Shown in pieces: positions 8,377 to 17,205 of a stretch of 64,000 bases of DNA (position 1 is the first letter of the stretch; each line of letters begins with the position of its first letter). Under the pieces are notes generated by a model that was not told where the DNA came from, did no database searches, and saw only the letters and a list, made by a program, of their open reading frames with translations. This stretch comes from Paenarthrobacter sp. AR 02 (lineage in GTDB: Bacteria > Actinomycetota > Actinomycetes > Actinomycetales > Micrococcaceae). The DNA lies in contig NZ_JAJUKH010000004.1 of the NCBI RefSeq assembly GCF_021538675.1, forward strand, positions 1-64,000, given 5' to 3'. A program made the translations under genes and the position numbers.

Positions 8377-9472
8377 GTGCGAAGCCCTTTGACCCTGCTG
8401 AAGCAGTACCCGAAGTTCCGTCGCGTTCTGCTCGGCGAAGGCTTGGCGATGGCAGGCGAAGCTGCATTCTCTATCGCACTGGCTTGGCTTGTCATTACAG
8501 CAACGGGGTCGATTGTTGCACTTGCTGGCGTGCTGCTGGCTCAGGCGATACCACGGGGAACGCTGTTGCTGCTTGGCGGTGCACTGACCGACCGCTTCTC
8601 GCCAGGTCGCGTCATGCTCGTCTGCCACTTAGGGCGTGCCGGCGCCATGGCATTGGTATCGATCATGAGCTTTACCGGCACCGTGCAACTGTGGCAGCTG
8701 TACGTCCTCGCTGCCATCACGGGTACTGCTTCCGCCTTCTTTGCGCCTGCCAGTGAGGCCGTGCTCCCGCGCCTGCTCCCCAAACAAGACCTTCCGCAAG
8801 GCAACGCAGTTCAAGGGGCAGTCGCGCAGGCTGCTTTCATTGTCGGCCCAATGGCAGGGGGCGTCCTTACTGCTTGGGGCGGCGCAGGTTTGGCCATTGC
8901 CGTCAACGCACGAGACCCGCATAGTCCTTCTGGTTATCAGTGCAGCCACACTGAGCTAGAGCGGAGTCTTCGCCATCGGGCTGCCGATGCTGGCAACTTC
9001 CCTCAGTGACTCGCCGCTTGCCCTTGGCATCCTCGTCTCCGGATGGGGCGCAGGCCAGCTGCTCGGAACCGTTGCAGCCGCCGTGACCGGCCTCCCTCAG
9101 CGGTGGGGCCTACTCATCATTTCCATGACACTCGTGGAAGGCGTCGCCTTTGCCCTGCTGGGCCAGACCAAAGAACCATATGTGGCAGCCATCATCCTCG
9201 CTTTGGTCGGGATAGGCGTCGCCTACAGCACCGATGTGTCCCTCCCAACATTCATTCAGACCCGCACCCCGAGCCACCTGCTGGGGCGGGTCAGCTCGGT
9301 ACTGGAACTGCCCAGGGTCATTCTTGAACCGGCATCCATAGCCTTGCTCGGCCTGGTTCTCGCCGGTTCCCTTCAATGGGGATTCCTTGCGGCCGCCGCC
9401 CCTGTATTGGTTGCCGGCGCAATCCTTTCCCTGGACAGACGGGCCCGAACGCTCACCGCCGATGGGACCTGA
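8377..9472 (+). pseudogene. MFS transporter broken by at least two frameshifts
   Basis: Frame one, from a GTG at 8377 with AGGAG just upstream, encodes the first half of an MFS exporter: FRRVLLGEGLAMAGEAAFS, GGALTDRFSPGRVMLV (the loop 2-3 motif) and an FFAPASEAVLPRL segment. At about 8918 the expected TM6 sequence continues in a second frame (TRIVLLVISAATLS, then a stop at about 8960). It continues in a third frame from about 8963 (GVFAIGLPMLATSLSDSPL) to the stop at 9472. The joined length of about 365 residues is short for this family, so part of the TM6-TM7 linker is probably lost as well. Neither half alone should transport. Confidence 0.75.
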
Positions 9473-9532
9473 GGAAGTGTTAGCGGCCTGATAGCGAGTC
9501 TTCTCCCGGAAAGAAAAACACGCAAAGCCCCC

Positions 9533-9653
9533 TAGAAGTACGGCTTCGTGATCAGTTCCAGCGCGTGTCCCGAGGGGTCTTTGAAGTACACCCCGCGGCC
9601 GCCGTGTTCGGTGTTCGTCTCGCCCGGGCGGGTCATTTGCGGATCGGCCTGAG
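9533..9653 (-). pseudogene. VOC/glyoxalase family C-terminal remnant
   Basis: On the minus strand, the frame ending at the TAG at 9533 encodes GGRGVYFKDPSGHALELITK and PYF, the conserved C-terminal block of vicinal-oxygen-chelate proteins with the metal-ligand Glu in the ALELIT segment. Upstream the similarity fades within about 40 residues and no start with a ribosome binding site is found. This is a leftover of a glyoxalase or bleomycin-resistance-like gene. Confidence 0.6.
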
Positions 9654-9726
9654 GCGATGATGGCGTGAAAGTCTAACAAAGCAGTTTCTCTGGCGGAGCG
9701 GCCAATCCCGATGGCAGGATGGGCGG

Positions 9727-10299
9727 ATGGCTATCGAAGTTCGCCCCGCCACGGTGTTCGATGACGTCAGGACCATGGTGGGACCCAAGAACCCCGGCTC
9801 CAATGTGTGCTGGTGCCTGAGTTACCGCATCCCATCCAAGCTAAACCTGAGCCTCCAACGCGAAGAGCGCGGCGCGTACGTTGAGAAGCTGGTCGCCGAG
9901 GATCCTCCGCCCGGGGTTTTGGCGTACGACGGCGACGAGGTAGTCGGATGGGCAGCGGTCCACCCGCGCAACGACACCAGTTTCGCAACGAACCGGAAGA
10001 TCCCGCACGTGGACGACGCAGAGGTGTGGTCCGTGTGGTGCATCCGGGTGCGGCCCGGGCATCGGGGAAAGGGCATCTCGCACGAACTCCTGCGTGGAGC
10101 CATCGACTTCGCCAGGGCCCACGGGGCCCCCGTCCTTGAGGGCTACCCCGTGGACAACAAGGGTGGAAAGGTGGACCTGACTATGGCCTATGTGGGGACA
10201 AGGAAGCTGTTCGAGAAGGCCGGCTTCAAGAAGGTCGCCGAAACCACGTCCGTACTCAACGGCTTTCCGAGAGTGTTGATGCGGCTGGAGCTCAGCTAG
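9727..10299 (+). CDS. GNAT family N-acetyltransferase
   Basis: The 190-residue protein has the GNAT fold signals: VVGWAAVHPR (strand 4), VWCIRVRPGHRGKGISHELL with the acetyl-CoA pyrophosphate-binding RGKG loop, and a C-terminal KLFEKAGFKKVAE followed by a final strand. The early Cys-Trp-Cys (VCWCLSYRIP) is seen in a branch of these enzymes of unknown substrate. The acceptor cannot be predicted. The gene is intact, unlike the remnants just upstream, and it ends eight bases into the convergent IclR gene. Confidence 0.85.
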   Translation: MAIEVRPATVFDDVRTMVGPKNPGSNVCWCLSYRIPSKLNLSLQREERGAYVEKLVAEDPPPGVLAYDGDEVVGWAAVHPRNDTSFATNRKIPHVDDAEVWSVWCIRVRPGHRGKGISHELLRGAIDFARAHGAPVLEGYPVDNKGGKVDLTMAYVGTRKLFEKAGFKKVAETTSVLNGFPRVLMRLELS

Positions 10300-11116
10300 T
10301 TCCTTGCAACCGTGCGGTCATCCGGTGCGCTTCCTCAAGCAGCAGCTTCCCCAGGTATTCCTGGCGCTCCGGGCGGAAGCGGGGTTCGATCCCTGTCAGG
10401 GACAACGCCCAGGCCGGCCGGCCCTGCTGGTCGAAGACTGCAGCACCCATCCCCCAACTGCCTTCGAGGATCAACCCGGGATTCACTGAGTACCCGGCCA
10501 GCCTTGTTTGCTCCAGATTCTCCCGCACCACGTCAGCAGGATGGCCGTCAGAAAAGTCACCTGCGTGCTCTGCCCATTCGGCCAGCAGCGCTTCCTGTTC
10601 TTCGGCGGGCAGGAAGGCCAGGATCGCCGTGCCCGCGGAGGCAACGCCCAAGGGAAACCGCACACCTTCATGGAGCACGAACGACCGTACCGGGAACGAG
10701 CCTTCCTCCCGCAGCACACAGACAGTTTCGTTGCCGCGCCGGATCGAGAAGAACGCGCTCTCGCCCGTCTCGGTAGCCAGCCTGCGAAGGGATGGGCGGG
10801 CGATGTCCTCCATGGGGAAACGGGCAGCTGCGACAGACCCGAGCAGGAAGATCTCGGGTCCGAGCACCCACTTTCCTGAGGACGAATCATGTTCCAGGAA
10901 GCCCTCGGCGGCCAGCGACGCCAGCAGCCGGTGAACAGTGGGCCGGGTGAGCCCGGATTCGCGGACCAGCCCGGCCAAGGACGTGCCTTCAGGCTTGCGA
11001 CCCACCAACCGCAGCAGTGCCGCCACCCGGCCCACTACCTGCGCTCCCTGAACTACCACGGTGCCCTCCAATGAGATTTCATCCACATTATGGACAGCAT
11101 CCAGTCTACCGTCCAC
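10292..11116 (-). CDS. IclR-family transcriptional regulator (PcaR/PobR-like)
   Basis: The protein has an N-terminal winged helix-turn-helix (about residues 28-85; TSLAGLVRESGLTRPTVHRLLASLAAEGFLEHD) and a C-terminal IclR effector-binding domain (about 100-270; FPVRSFVLHEGVRFPLGVASAGTAIL). It is divergent from the CoA-transferase/thiolase operon, so it probably controls that operon and itself. The true start may be a little downstream of 11116, because the palindrome at 11083-11095 would otherwise lie inside the coding region. The inducer is unknown and may be a 3-oxoacid or an aromatic catabolite. Confidence 0.85.
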   Translation of the reverse strand: MDGRLDAVHNVDEISLEGTVVVQGAQVVGRVAALLRLVGRKPEGTSLAGLVRESGLTRPTVHRLLASLAAEGFLEHDSSSGKWVLGPEIFLLGSVAAARFPMEDIARPSLRRLATETGESAFFSIRRGNETVCVLREEGSFPVRSFVLHEGVRFPLGVASAGTAILAFLPAEEQEALLAEWAEHAGDFSDGHPADVVRENLEQTRLAGYSVNPGLILEGSWGMGAAVFDQQGRPAWALSLTGIEPRFRPERQEYLGKLLLEEAHRMTARLQGTS

Positions 11117-11204
11117 ACCATGGGTGGTTGACCCTCCGGCTTCTTGACCCTGGCGGTGACCAAACCTAGGCTCCTAAGCAAGAAAGCAATGTCCACAAAG
11201 TGGA
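11083..11204. promoter_or_regulatory. Divergent promoter region with paired IclR-type operators
   Basis: TCCACATTATGGA (11083-11095) and TCCACAAAGTGGA (11192-11204) are two imperfect-centre palindromes with the same TCCA/TGGA arms. A weaker CCAC/GTGG pair lies at 11113-11127. A sigma-70-like promoter TTGACC (11144-11149), 17 bases, TAGGCT (11167-11172) points to the CoA-transferase operon. The second palindrome would overlap the start of its transcript. This fits control by the adjacent IclR protein. Confidence 0.5.
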
Positions 11205-11232
11205 AGCCAACCAAACTCAAAGAGGAGTTCCC

Positions 11233-11949
11233 GTGTCCAAGATCCACGCGAGCGCACCCACAGCGCTCCATGACCTCATGGCAGATGGCCTGACCATCGC
11301 CGTCGGAGGTTTTGGCCTGAGCGGCATCCCCGCAGACCTGATCGACGCCGTCCGCGAGTCGGGCGCGAAGGACCTGACCATCGTCTCCAACAACATGGGC
11401 GTGGACGGCAAGGGCCTGGGCGTGCTGATCGAGGCCGGGCAAGTCCGGAAGGTCATCGCATCCTATGTTGGCGAGAACAAGCTCTTCGCCGAGCAGTACC
11501 TGGCCGGCGAGCTGGAGGTTGAGTTCACCCCGCAGGGCACGCTTGCGGAGCGTCTTCGCGCTGGCGGCGCTGGGATTCCGGCGTTCTACACGCGGACCGG
11601 CGTGGGCACTTTGGTTGCCGAAGGCAAACCCTTGGAAGAGTTCGACGGCGTGACGTACGTCCGCGAGCGCGCCATCACCGCCGACGTCGCGCTGGTCCAC
11701 GCCCACACCGCCGATACCGACGGCAACCTGATCTACCGCTACACCGCCCGGAACTTCAACCCGGTGGTTGCCACCGCAGGCGCAGTGACCATCGCCGAGG
11801 CTGAGGTGATCGTCCAACCGGGCCAGCTGGATCCCAACCACATTGTCACCCCGGGTGTCTACGTCCAGCGGTTGGTGCAGGCAAGCAACAGGGTCAAGGA
11901 CATCGAGCAGCGCACGGTCCGCCAGCGCGTTGAAACCGCAGCCGTCTAG
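11233..11949 (+). CDS. 3-oxoacid CoA-transferase subunit A
   Basis: The product is a family I CoA-transferase alpha subunit: [19 protein letters not shown] is the glycine-rich motif, and [14 protein letters not shown] with [10 protein letters not shown] are conserved C-terminal blocks. With subunit B it moves CoA from succinyl-CoA to a 3-oxoacid such as acetoacetate or 3-oxoadipate. The GTG at 11233 with AGAGGAG upstream is preferred over the open frame back to 11200, which has no ribosome binding site. It is the first gene of a three-gene operon with subunit B and a thiolase. The substrate choice (ketone body or beta-ketoadipate) is not settled by sequence. Confidence 0.88.
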   Translation: MSKIHASAPTALHDLMADGLTIAVGGFGLSGIPADLIDAVRESGAKDLTIVSNNMGVDGKGLGVLIEAGQVRKVIASYVGENKLFAEQYLAGELEVEFTPQGTLAERLRAGGAGIPAFYTRTGVGTLVAEGKPLEEFDGVTYVRERAITADVALVHAHTADTDGNLIYRYTARNFNPVVATAGAVTIAEAEVIVQPGQLDPNHIVTPGVYVQRLVQASNRVKDIEQRTVRQRVETAAV

Positions 11950-11972
11950 GAAGACAGAAGGAGCACATCACC

Positions 11973-12674
11973 ATGGCATGGACACGTGACCAGATGGCTG
12001 CCATCGCAGCCGAAGAATTGAACGACGGCGACTACGTCAACCTCGGCATCGGCATCCCCACATTGGTAGCCAACAACCTGCCCGACGGCGTCCGGGTGAT
12101 CCTCCAGAGCGAGAACGGCCTGCTCGGAATGGGCCCGTTCCCGTACGAGGGCGAGGAAGACGCGGACCTCATCAACGCCGGCAAGCAAACGGTGACGATC
12201 ACCCCGGGCGGCAGCATTTTCGACTCCGCCACCTCGTTCGGCATGATCCGCGGCGGCCACGTGAAGGTGGCCATCCTGGGTGCCATGCAGGTGTCCGGCG
12301 GCGGCGACCTCGCCAACTGGACCATCCCCGGCAAGATGGTCAAGGGCATGGGCGGTGCGATGGACCTGGTTGCAGGGACACCGCGCGTCGTCGTCCTCAC
12401 CGAACACAACGCCAAGGACGGCTCGGCCAAGATCGTCACCAACTGCACCCTCCCGCTCACGGGGCTTAACTGCGTGGACAGGATCATCACTGACCTCGCC
12501 GTATTCGATTTAGCCCCCGAAACAGAAACGCACGACGGCGGCACCCGCCTCGTGTTGACCCGTCTCGCCCCAGGCGTCACCGTGGAAGAGATCCGGAGCA
12601 AGACGGACGCTGGGTTCACAGTGGCGCTGGACGAAGACGCGCAGGAAAACACCCTCGAAGGAGCCAACGCATGA
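11973..12674 (+). CDS. 3-oxoacid CoA-transferase subunit B
   Basis: The 233-residue beta subunit has [17 protein letters not shown] near the N-terminus and the catalytic motif [11 protein letters not shown], whose Glu forms the glutamyl-CoA intermediate in this family. [23 protein letters not shown] is a conserved downstream block. The ATG at 11973 follows AGAAGGAG by a good spacing. The stop overlaps the thiolase start in an ATGA, so the two genes are translationally coupled. Confidence 0.9.
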   Translation: MAWTRDQMAAIAAEELNDGDYVNLGIGIPTLVANNLPDGVRVILQSENGLLGMGPFPYEGEEDADLINAGKQTVTITPGGSIFDSATSFGMIRGGHVKVAILGAMQVSGGGDLANWTIPGKMVKGMGGAMDLVAGTPRVVVLTEHNAKDGSAKIVTNCTLPLTGLNCVDRIITDLAVFDLAPETETHDGGTRLVLTRLAPGVTVEEIRSKTDAGFTVALDEDAQENTLEGANA

Positions 12675-13885
12675 GCCTGAAAGACCAGTTCGGTAAGGAC
12701 ATCCTGCTCACAGGGTGGGGCCACAGCAAGTTCGGCAAGCTGACGGACGACACCCTGGAATCGCTGATCGTCCACGTGGCAGGCGAAGCCATCCGGAACT
12801 CCGGCTTGGCCCCCAAAGACATCGACGAAATCTACCTGGGCCAGTTCAACTCGGGCATGCAGCCGCTGGGCTTCACATCGTCCCTGGCCCTCCAACTCTC
12901 CCCGGACCTCGCCCACGTCCCCGCGACCCGCACTGAGAACGCCTGCGCTTCCGGCTCTGCCGCATTCCAGCAGGGAGTCAAGGCCGTGCTCGCCGGAACC
13001 GCCCGCAACGTCCTGGTGATCGGCGCCGAAAAGATGACCGACGCGGGAGCCGACGTCGTGGGAGCCGCCCTGCTCGGCGCTTCCTACGAGATGGCCGGCA
13101 AGGCATCATCCACCGGTTTCACGGGGCTGTTCGCGGAGGTGGCCAAGCACTACGGGAAGCGCTATGGGGCAAACATTGCCGGCCCCGGATTCGAAGCGGG
13201 CCTCGGCGACGTCCTCGGTTCCATCGCCGCCAAGAACCACCGCAACGGCATGGACAACCCCTACGCCCAGATGCACCGGGACTTCGGCGAGGAGTTCTGC
13301 CGGACCATTTCGGACAAGAACCCCATGGTGGCCGAACCCTTGCGCCGCACCGACTGTTCGCCGGTCTCCGACGGCGCTGCCGCCGTCGTGCTGTCCACCC
13401 AGACAACCGGAGGTGCAACCGCACCCGTGCGCCTGGCGGGTTTCGGCCACGCGAACGATTTCTTCCCGGCCGAGAAGCGCGATCCCACGGAGTTCGCCGC
13501 CACCAGGGCGTCCTGGGAGCGCGCGTTCACCATGGCCGGCGTCGGAATTGATGGCCTGGACTTCGCCGAAGTGCACGACTGCTTCACCATCGCCGAGCTC
13601 ATCATGTACGAGGCCATGGGCCTGACCCCGCGCGGCGAAGGTTCCCGCGCCATCCAGGAGGGGTGGGTATATAAGGACGGCAAACTTCCCATCAACGTTT
13701 CCGGCGGCCTGAAGGCGAAGGGCCACCCTGTCGGCGCCACCGGCGTGTCCCAGCACGTCATCGCCGCCATGCAGCTCACGGGTACCGCGGGCGACATGCA
13801 GCTTCCCAACGCCCGACGGGGTGCCGTGCAGAACATGGGCGGCGTGGGCATCGCTAACTACGTAAGCGTGCTGGAAGCTCTCTAA
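12671..13885 (+). CDS. Thiolase (SCP2-type acetyl-CoA acetyltransferase-like)
   Basis: The 404-residue thiolase has the nucleophilic Cys in [10 protein letters not shown] (about residue 94), a [10 protein letters not shown] block and the C-terminal [17 protein letters not shown] with the active-site His. The overall sequence is of the SCP2/thiolase-like type rather than the PcaF/FadA type, which has a second Cys in a CxG motif near the end. It is expected to split a 3-oxoacyl-CoA made by the CoA-transferase just upstream, to which it is coupled by a 4-base overlap. The stop also overlaps that of the convergent ankyrin lipoprotein gene by 4 bases. Confidence 0.88.
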   Translation: MSLKDQFGKDILLTGWGHSKFGKLTDDTLESLIVHVAGEAIRNSGLAPKDIDEIYLGQFNSGMQPLGFTSSLALQLSPDLAHVPATRTENACASGSAAFQQGVKAVLAGTARNVLVIGAEKMTDAGADVVGAALLGASYEMAGKASSTGFTGLFAEVAKHYGKRYGANIAGPGFEAGLGDVLGSIAAKNHRNGMDNPYAQMHRDFGEEFCRTISDKNPMVAEPLRRTDCSPVSDGAAAVVLSTQTTGGATAPVRLAGFGHANDFFPAEKRDPTEFAATRASWERAFTMAGVGIDGLDFAEVHDCFTIAELIMYEAMGLTPRGEGSRAIQEGWVYKDGKLPINVSGGLKAKGHPVGATGVSQHVIAAMQLTGTAGDMQLPNARRGAVQNMGGVGIANYVSVLEAL

Positions 13886-14574
13886 CCCCGGATCAGCCCA
13901 GCGATCTCCGTGAATCCGAGCCGCTCTGCGTTTTGCAGGGCGGTTCGGCCTTGGGGGTCGCGGATGTCCGGGTTCGCTCCGGCCTCGAGCAGCTGCCGCA
14001 CCACGTCCTGCTGGTTGGGGCCGCCGTTGTTGAGCAGGATGGCTTCCTGCATGGCTGTCCATCCCAGGTTGTTGACGTGGTCCACGGGCACGCCGGCGGC
14101 GATCAGGATCCGAACGGTTTCCGTGTGCCCGTGTTCGCTGGCCGGAATCAGGGCCGTGCCGCCGTACCGGTTAATGCTGCGCACGTCGGCCCCGGCGGCC
14201 AGGGTGAGCTGGAGAACCTCGTTGAAACCCTCGGCCCCTGCGTAGAGGAACGCGGAGTCCTGGATCCCATCCTTGGCGTTGACGTTTCCGCCCGCCGCGA
14301 TGAGCTCCCGGACCCGCGCAGGGTCGTTGGCTTTCGCGGCCAGGATGAGGAGTCGGTCGGTTTCCATCTGGGCCTCCGGGGACAGTTTGGGCGGCGTTGC
14401 CTCGGCAGCAAACGACGACGACGGGATCGGGCTGGCGCTCGACGGCGCCACGGACGCGGGGGCTGTCTGCGACGCGCCAGGTGAGACTGGGCTGGAAGGT
14501 GACGTTCCCGCCGTCGTACATCCCGCCAGCAGCCCGACCATCAGCAACCCAACCCCCGCCACCCGCTTTTTCAT
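13882..14574 (-). CDS. Ankyrin-repeat lipoprotein
   Basis: The product has a type II signal peptide with the lipobox LLAGC (Cys19), a Ser/Pro/Ala linker to about residue 65, and four or so ankyrin repeats: NDPARVRELIAAGGNVNAKD, FNEVLQLTLAAGADVRSINR, HTETVRILIAAGVPVDHVN, and QDVVRQLLEAGANPDIRDP. It should be an anchored, outward-facing scaffold for protein contacts. It starts two bases after the stop of the HbpS-like gene, so the two are co-transcribed. That makes the HbpS-like protein or its signalling partner a likely contact. Confidence 0.88.
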   Translation of the reverse strand: MKKRVAGVGLLMVGLLAGCTTAGTSPSSPVSPGASQTAPASVAPSSASPIPSSSFAAEATPPKLSPEAQMETDRLLILAAKANDPARVRELIAAGGNVNAKDGIQDSAFLYAGAEGFNEVLQLTLAAGADVRSINRYGGTALIPASEHGHTETVRILIAAGVPVDHVNNLGWTAMQEAILLNNGGPNQQDVVRQLLEAGANPDIRDPQGRTALQNAERLGFTEIAGLIRG

Positions 14575-14576
14575 GG

Positions 14577-15152
14577 CTACTTCGCTGCTTCGGCCAGGGC
14601 ATCCGCACCGGCGGTAGCGCAGGCTTCGTCGAGGGCGCCGTCAGGGGCACCGCCGACGCCGATTCCCGCCACCGAGACGCCGTTCACCTTCAGCGGCACG
14701 CCGCCGGACAGGAAGAGGGTGCCCGGGAGGTCGGCGATCGAGGGGCCGTTGCCGTTGATGCGCTTGGCAAGCTCACTGGTGGGGGCACCGAACGCGGCAG
14801 CCGTGTAGGCCTTCTGCTTGGCGGCTTCGATGGTGTGCTCGGCGGCGTTGTCACCGCGGAGGATGGCCTGGACCGTGCCGAAACGGTCCACCAGTGCGAC
14901 GGTCACGAACGGCAGCTTGTCCGCCTGGCACTTGGCGAGCGCAGCGTTGACGGCCTTGCTCGAGGCACCCACTGTGATGCGGTTCTGGGCAACCACGTAC
15001 TCCGGTGCGGGCTGGACGTCAGCCGGGGCTTTGGCCTCGACGGCGGCGGGGGCGGCGGCCGGCGCCACGGCGTTGGCCACAGCCGTGGCGCCACCGGTGA
15101 GCAACAATGCTCCAGCAGCGGCAACGGCAATCATCTTGTTGGACTTCTTCAC
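14577..15152 (-). CDS. Secreted GlcG/HbpS-like heme-binding protein
   Basis: The 191-residue product begins at a GTG (15152) with AAGGAG seven bases upstream. It has a signal peptide (KKSNKMIAVAAAGALLLTGG), an Ala/Pro linker and a GlcG/HbpS (DUF336) domain from about residue 50: VNAALAKCQADKLPFVTVAL, GTVQAILRGDNAAEHTIEAA, and GTLFLSGGVPLKVNG. In Streptomyces, HbpS binds heme outside the cell and works on the SenS sensor kinase. Here a NarL-type kinase/regulator pair is divergent from it, as in that system. The second gene of its operon encodes an ankyrin lipoprotein. Confidence 0.85.
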   Translation of the reverse strand: MKKSNKMIAVAAAGALLLTGGATAVANAVAPAAAPAAVEAKAPADVQPAPEYVVAQNRITVGASSKAVNAALAKCQADKLPFVTVALVDRFGTVQAILRGDNAAEHTIEAAKQKAYTAAAFGAPTSELAKRINGNGPSIADLPGTLFLSGGVPLKVNGVSVAGIGVGGAPDGALDEACATAGADALAEAAK

Positions 15153-15346
15153 GGCAATCTCCTTGTAGTCAGCGTCGGTACACCTCCATGCTCCCGGGGC
15201 GGGCCCGGTACCACATCGGCCCGAAGCAGCCCCCGGACTCATACTTTCCGCGGGCCGTATCAGCCAAAAGGTGGAGAGACCAACAGCCCTGCGGGCACCT
15301 AGCATGGAAAGAACGCCTTCAAGGGAAACGGGAACCGGAACCGACC

Positions 15347-16555
15347 ATGCCAACAGCCCCTCCACAGCCCGCACCAGGCGACCGGATCGGCCGGATCGAT
15401 GGCCGCATCGATGCCGTGGTCCACCTTGGCTTTGCCGTGCTCATGGTGGCGTCCGGGGTCCGCTACGTCATGCGCCACTCCCCCGCGGACAACCTGTGGA
15501 CAGTGGCCCTCGCGGCCGCGGTGTGCGTGCTGTACGCAATCACGGCGGTCCTGGCCGGCCCCCGCCTGCCAGGCCACCGCAACAGGCCATGGATGATCGC
15601 GCTGTTGGCCGCCTGGGCTGTTTTGGTTATTGTCGCCCCAAGCTTTGCGTGGTGCTCCTTCGCGATCTTCTTCCTGGCCCGCACGGCTTTCCGCGGCTGG
15701 GCAGGATACGTGGCCGGCGGCGCGACGGCGGCGGCCACCGCCGTCGGGCTCTTCCGCATGAGCGACTGGACGGACGTCGCAATGCTGCTCGGCCCGCTTG
15801 CCGCGGGGGTGCTTTTGACCCTCATCTACGACAAGATCGAGCGCGACGCCGCCCTCCAAAAGAAGCTTTTCGACGACGTCTCACAAGCCCAGGAGCAACT
15901 CGCCGCACGTGAACGGGAAGCCGGGATCGCCACGGAACGCCAGCGTGTTTCCCGCGAAATCCACGACACCGTAACCCAAGGGCTCGCCAGCAGCCTGCTG
16001 CTCCTGGAAGCGGCCCAGCGATCATGGCCAGCCGAAGCCGCCCAGGACGATGTGCGCCATGCGACCGGATTGTTACGGCGGAACCTTGCCGACACCCGCA
16101 GCCTGGTCCATGAACTCTCGGTCCCTGGCCTGGAATCCGGGCCCCTTCCCGAAGCCCTCGAACACGCAGCACGCCAATACGTGGACACTATCCGGGTCCA
16201 GGTCACCGGCGAGCCGCGGCCGCTTCCCAACGAGGTGCGTCACGCCCTGCTCCGGGTTACCCAAAGCGCCGCGGCCAACATCAACCTGCACGCCCGCGCC
16301 GAGCACGCCAGCGTCACCCTCGGCTACCTCCCGGACGCCGTCACCTTGGACGTGTTCGACGACGGCCGCGGCTTCGATCCCGGTTCGGTACCTCCGCCGT
16401 CGCCAACCGGCGCTTACGGGTTGCGGGCCATGAGGCAACGTGTGGAGCAGTTGGGCGGAGAATTGTCCGTGGAGAGCACCCCCGGCGAGGGCACCATCAT
16501 CGCCGCGCAACTGCCCCTGCCGGCTGCAGGCACCGAGACGAAGGAGCGCCGATGA
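15347..16555 (+). CDS. NarL-type sensor histidine kinase (SenS-like)
   Basis: From the ATG at 15347 the 402-residue protein has five or six membrane helices (about residues 22-165), then a HisKA_3 dimerisation domain with the phospho-His in ERQRVSREIHDTVTQGLAS, and a HATPase_c domain ending with DDGRGFDPGS and GAYGLRAMRQRVEQLGGEL. There is no large extracellular loop, so sensing is in the membrane or through a partner. The adjacent HbpS-like secreted protein is the natural candidate. The stop overlaps the response-regulator start in an ATGA. The frame is open upstream to 15107, but that part runs through the intergenic region. Confidence 0.88.
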   Translation: MPTAPPQPAPGDRIGRIDGRIDAVVHLGFAVLMVASGVRYVMRHSPADNLWTVALAAAVCVLYAITAVLAGPRLPGHRNRPWMIALLAAWAVLVIVAPSFAWCSFAIFFLARTAFRGWAGYVAGGATAAATAVGLFRMSDWTDVAMLLGPLAAGVLLTLIYDKIERDAALQKKLFDDVSQAQEQLAAREREAGIATERQRVSREIHDTVTQGLASSLLLLEAAQRSWPAEAAQDDVRHATGLLRRNLADTRSLVHELSVPGLESGPLPEALEHAARQYVDTIRVQVTGEPRPLPNEVRHALLRVTQSAAANINLHARAEHASVTLGYLPDAVTLDVFDDGRGFDPGSVPPPSPTGAYGLRAMRQRVEQLGGELSVESTPGEGTIIAAQLPLPAAGTETKERR

Positions 16556-17178
16556 GCACCATTTCCGTGCTGCTCGTGGATGACCACACAGTTGTCCGGA
16601 GCGGGCTCAAGGCGCTGCTGGGCACCCAAGCCGATATCGCCGTCGTCGGTGAAGCGGCATCAGGCGAAGAAGCGCTGGAAGCCGCCCAAGAGCACCAACC
16701 CGCGGTGGTCCTCATGGACCTGGCCATGGGCGCAGGGATGGATGGCATCGAGGCAATCAAGCAACTGCGCCAGCGCACACCCCACCAGGCGATCATCGTG
16801 TTCACCACCTACGATTCCGATGCCGACATTGTCCGCGCCGTTGATGCCGGTGCGATGGGGTATCTGCTGAAGGACGCGGCACCCGAGGAGATCTTCGCCG
16901 CCGTCCGCGGGGCTGTGCAGGGAAAGAGCGTCATGTCAGCTCCCGTCGCCTCGCGGCTGTTCCAACAACTACGTCATCCGGACGAGATCCTCACCCCGCG
17001 CGAAGCGGAACTGCTCAGCCTGTTGACCCAAGGCCTCAGCAATCGTGACCTGGGCAAACGCCTCTTCATCTCGGAAGCAACAGTGAAGACCCACCTCGCG
17101 CACATCTACGCAAAACTGGGCGTCGAAACCCGTGCGGCGGCCATCGCCACGGCCATCCGGCGCGAGGGGATGCGGTAA
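16552..17178 (+). CDS. NarL/LuxR-type response regulator (SenR-like)
   Basis: The 208-residue protein has a receiver domain (SVLLVDDHTVVRSGLKALL, phospho-acceptor Asp in VVLMDLAMG at about residue 55, switch Thr in IVFTTY, Lys in YLLKDA) and a C-terminal LuxR helix-turn-helix (LTPREAELLSLLTQGLSNRD and SEATVKTHLAHIYAKLGV). It is the partner of the kinase just upstream. It probably controls the divergent heme-binding/ankyrin pair as well as its own operon, but no operator could be assigned by eye. Confidence 0.92.
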   Translation: MSTISVLLVDDHTVVRSGLKALLGTQADIAVVGEAASGEEALEAAQEHQPAVVLMDLAMGAGMDGIEAIKQLRQRTPHQAIIVFTTYDSDADIVRAVDAGAMGYLLKDAAPEEIFAAVRGAVQGKSVMSAPVASRLFQQLRHPDEILTPREAELLSLLTQGLSNRDLGKRLFISEATVKTHLAHIYAKLGVETRAAAIATAIRREGMR

Positions 17179-17205
17179 CCCGCGGTGGTTGGTTACGCTG
17201 ACCCT

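Noticed and set aside
12671-13885. Calling the thiolase PcaF of the beta-ketoadipate pathway
   Set aside because: The sequence is of the SCP2-like thiolase type and lacks the C-terminal CxG block of PcaF/FadA enzymes, so a specific pca assignment is not supported.
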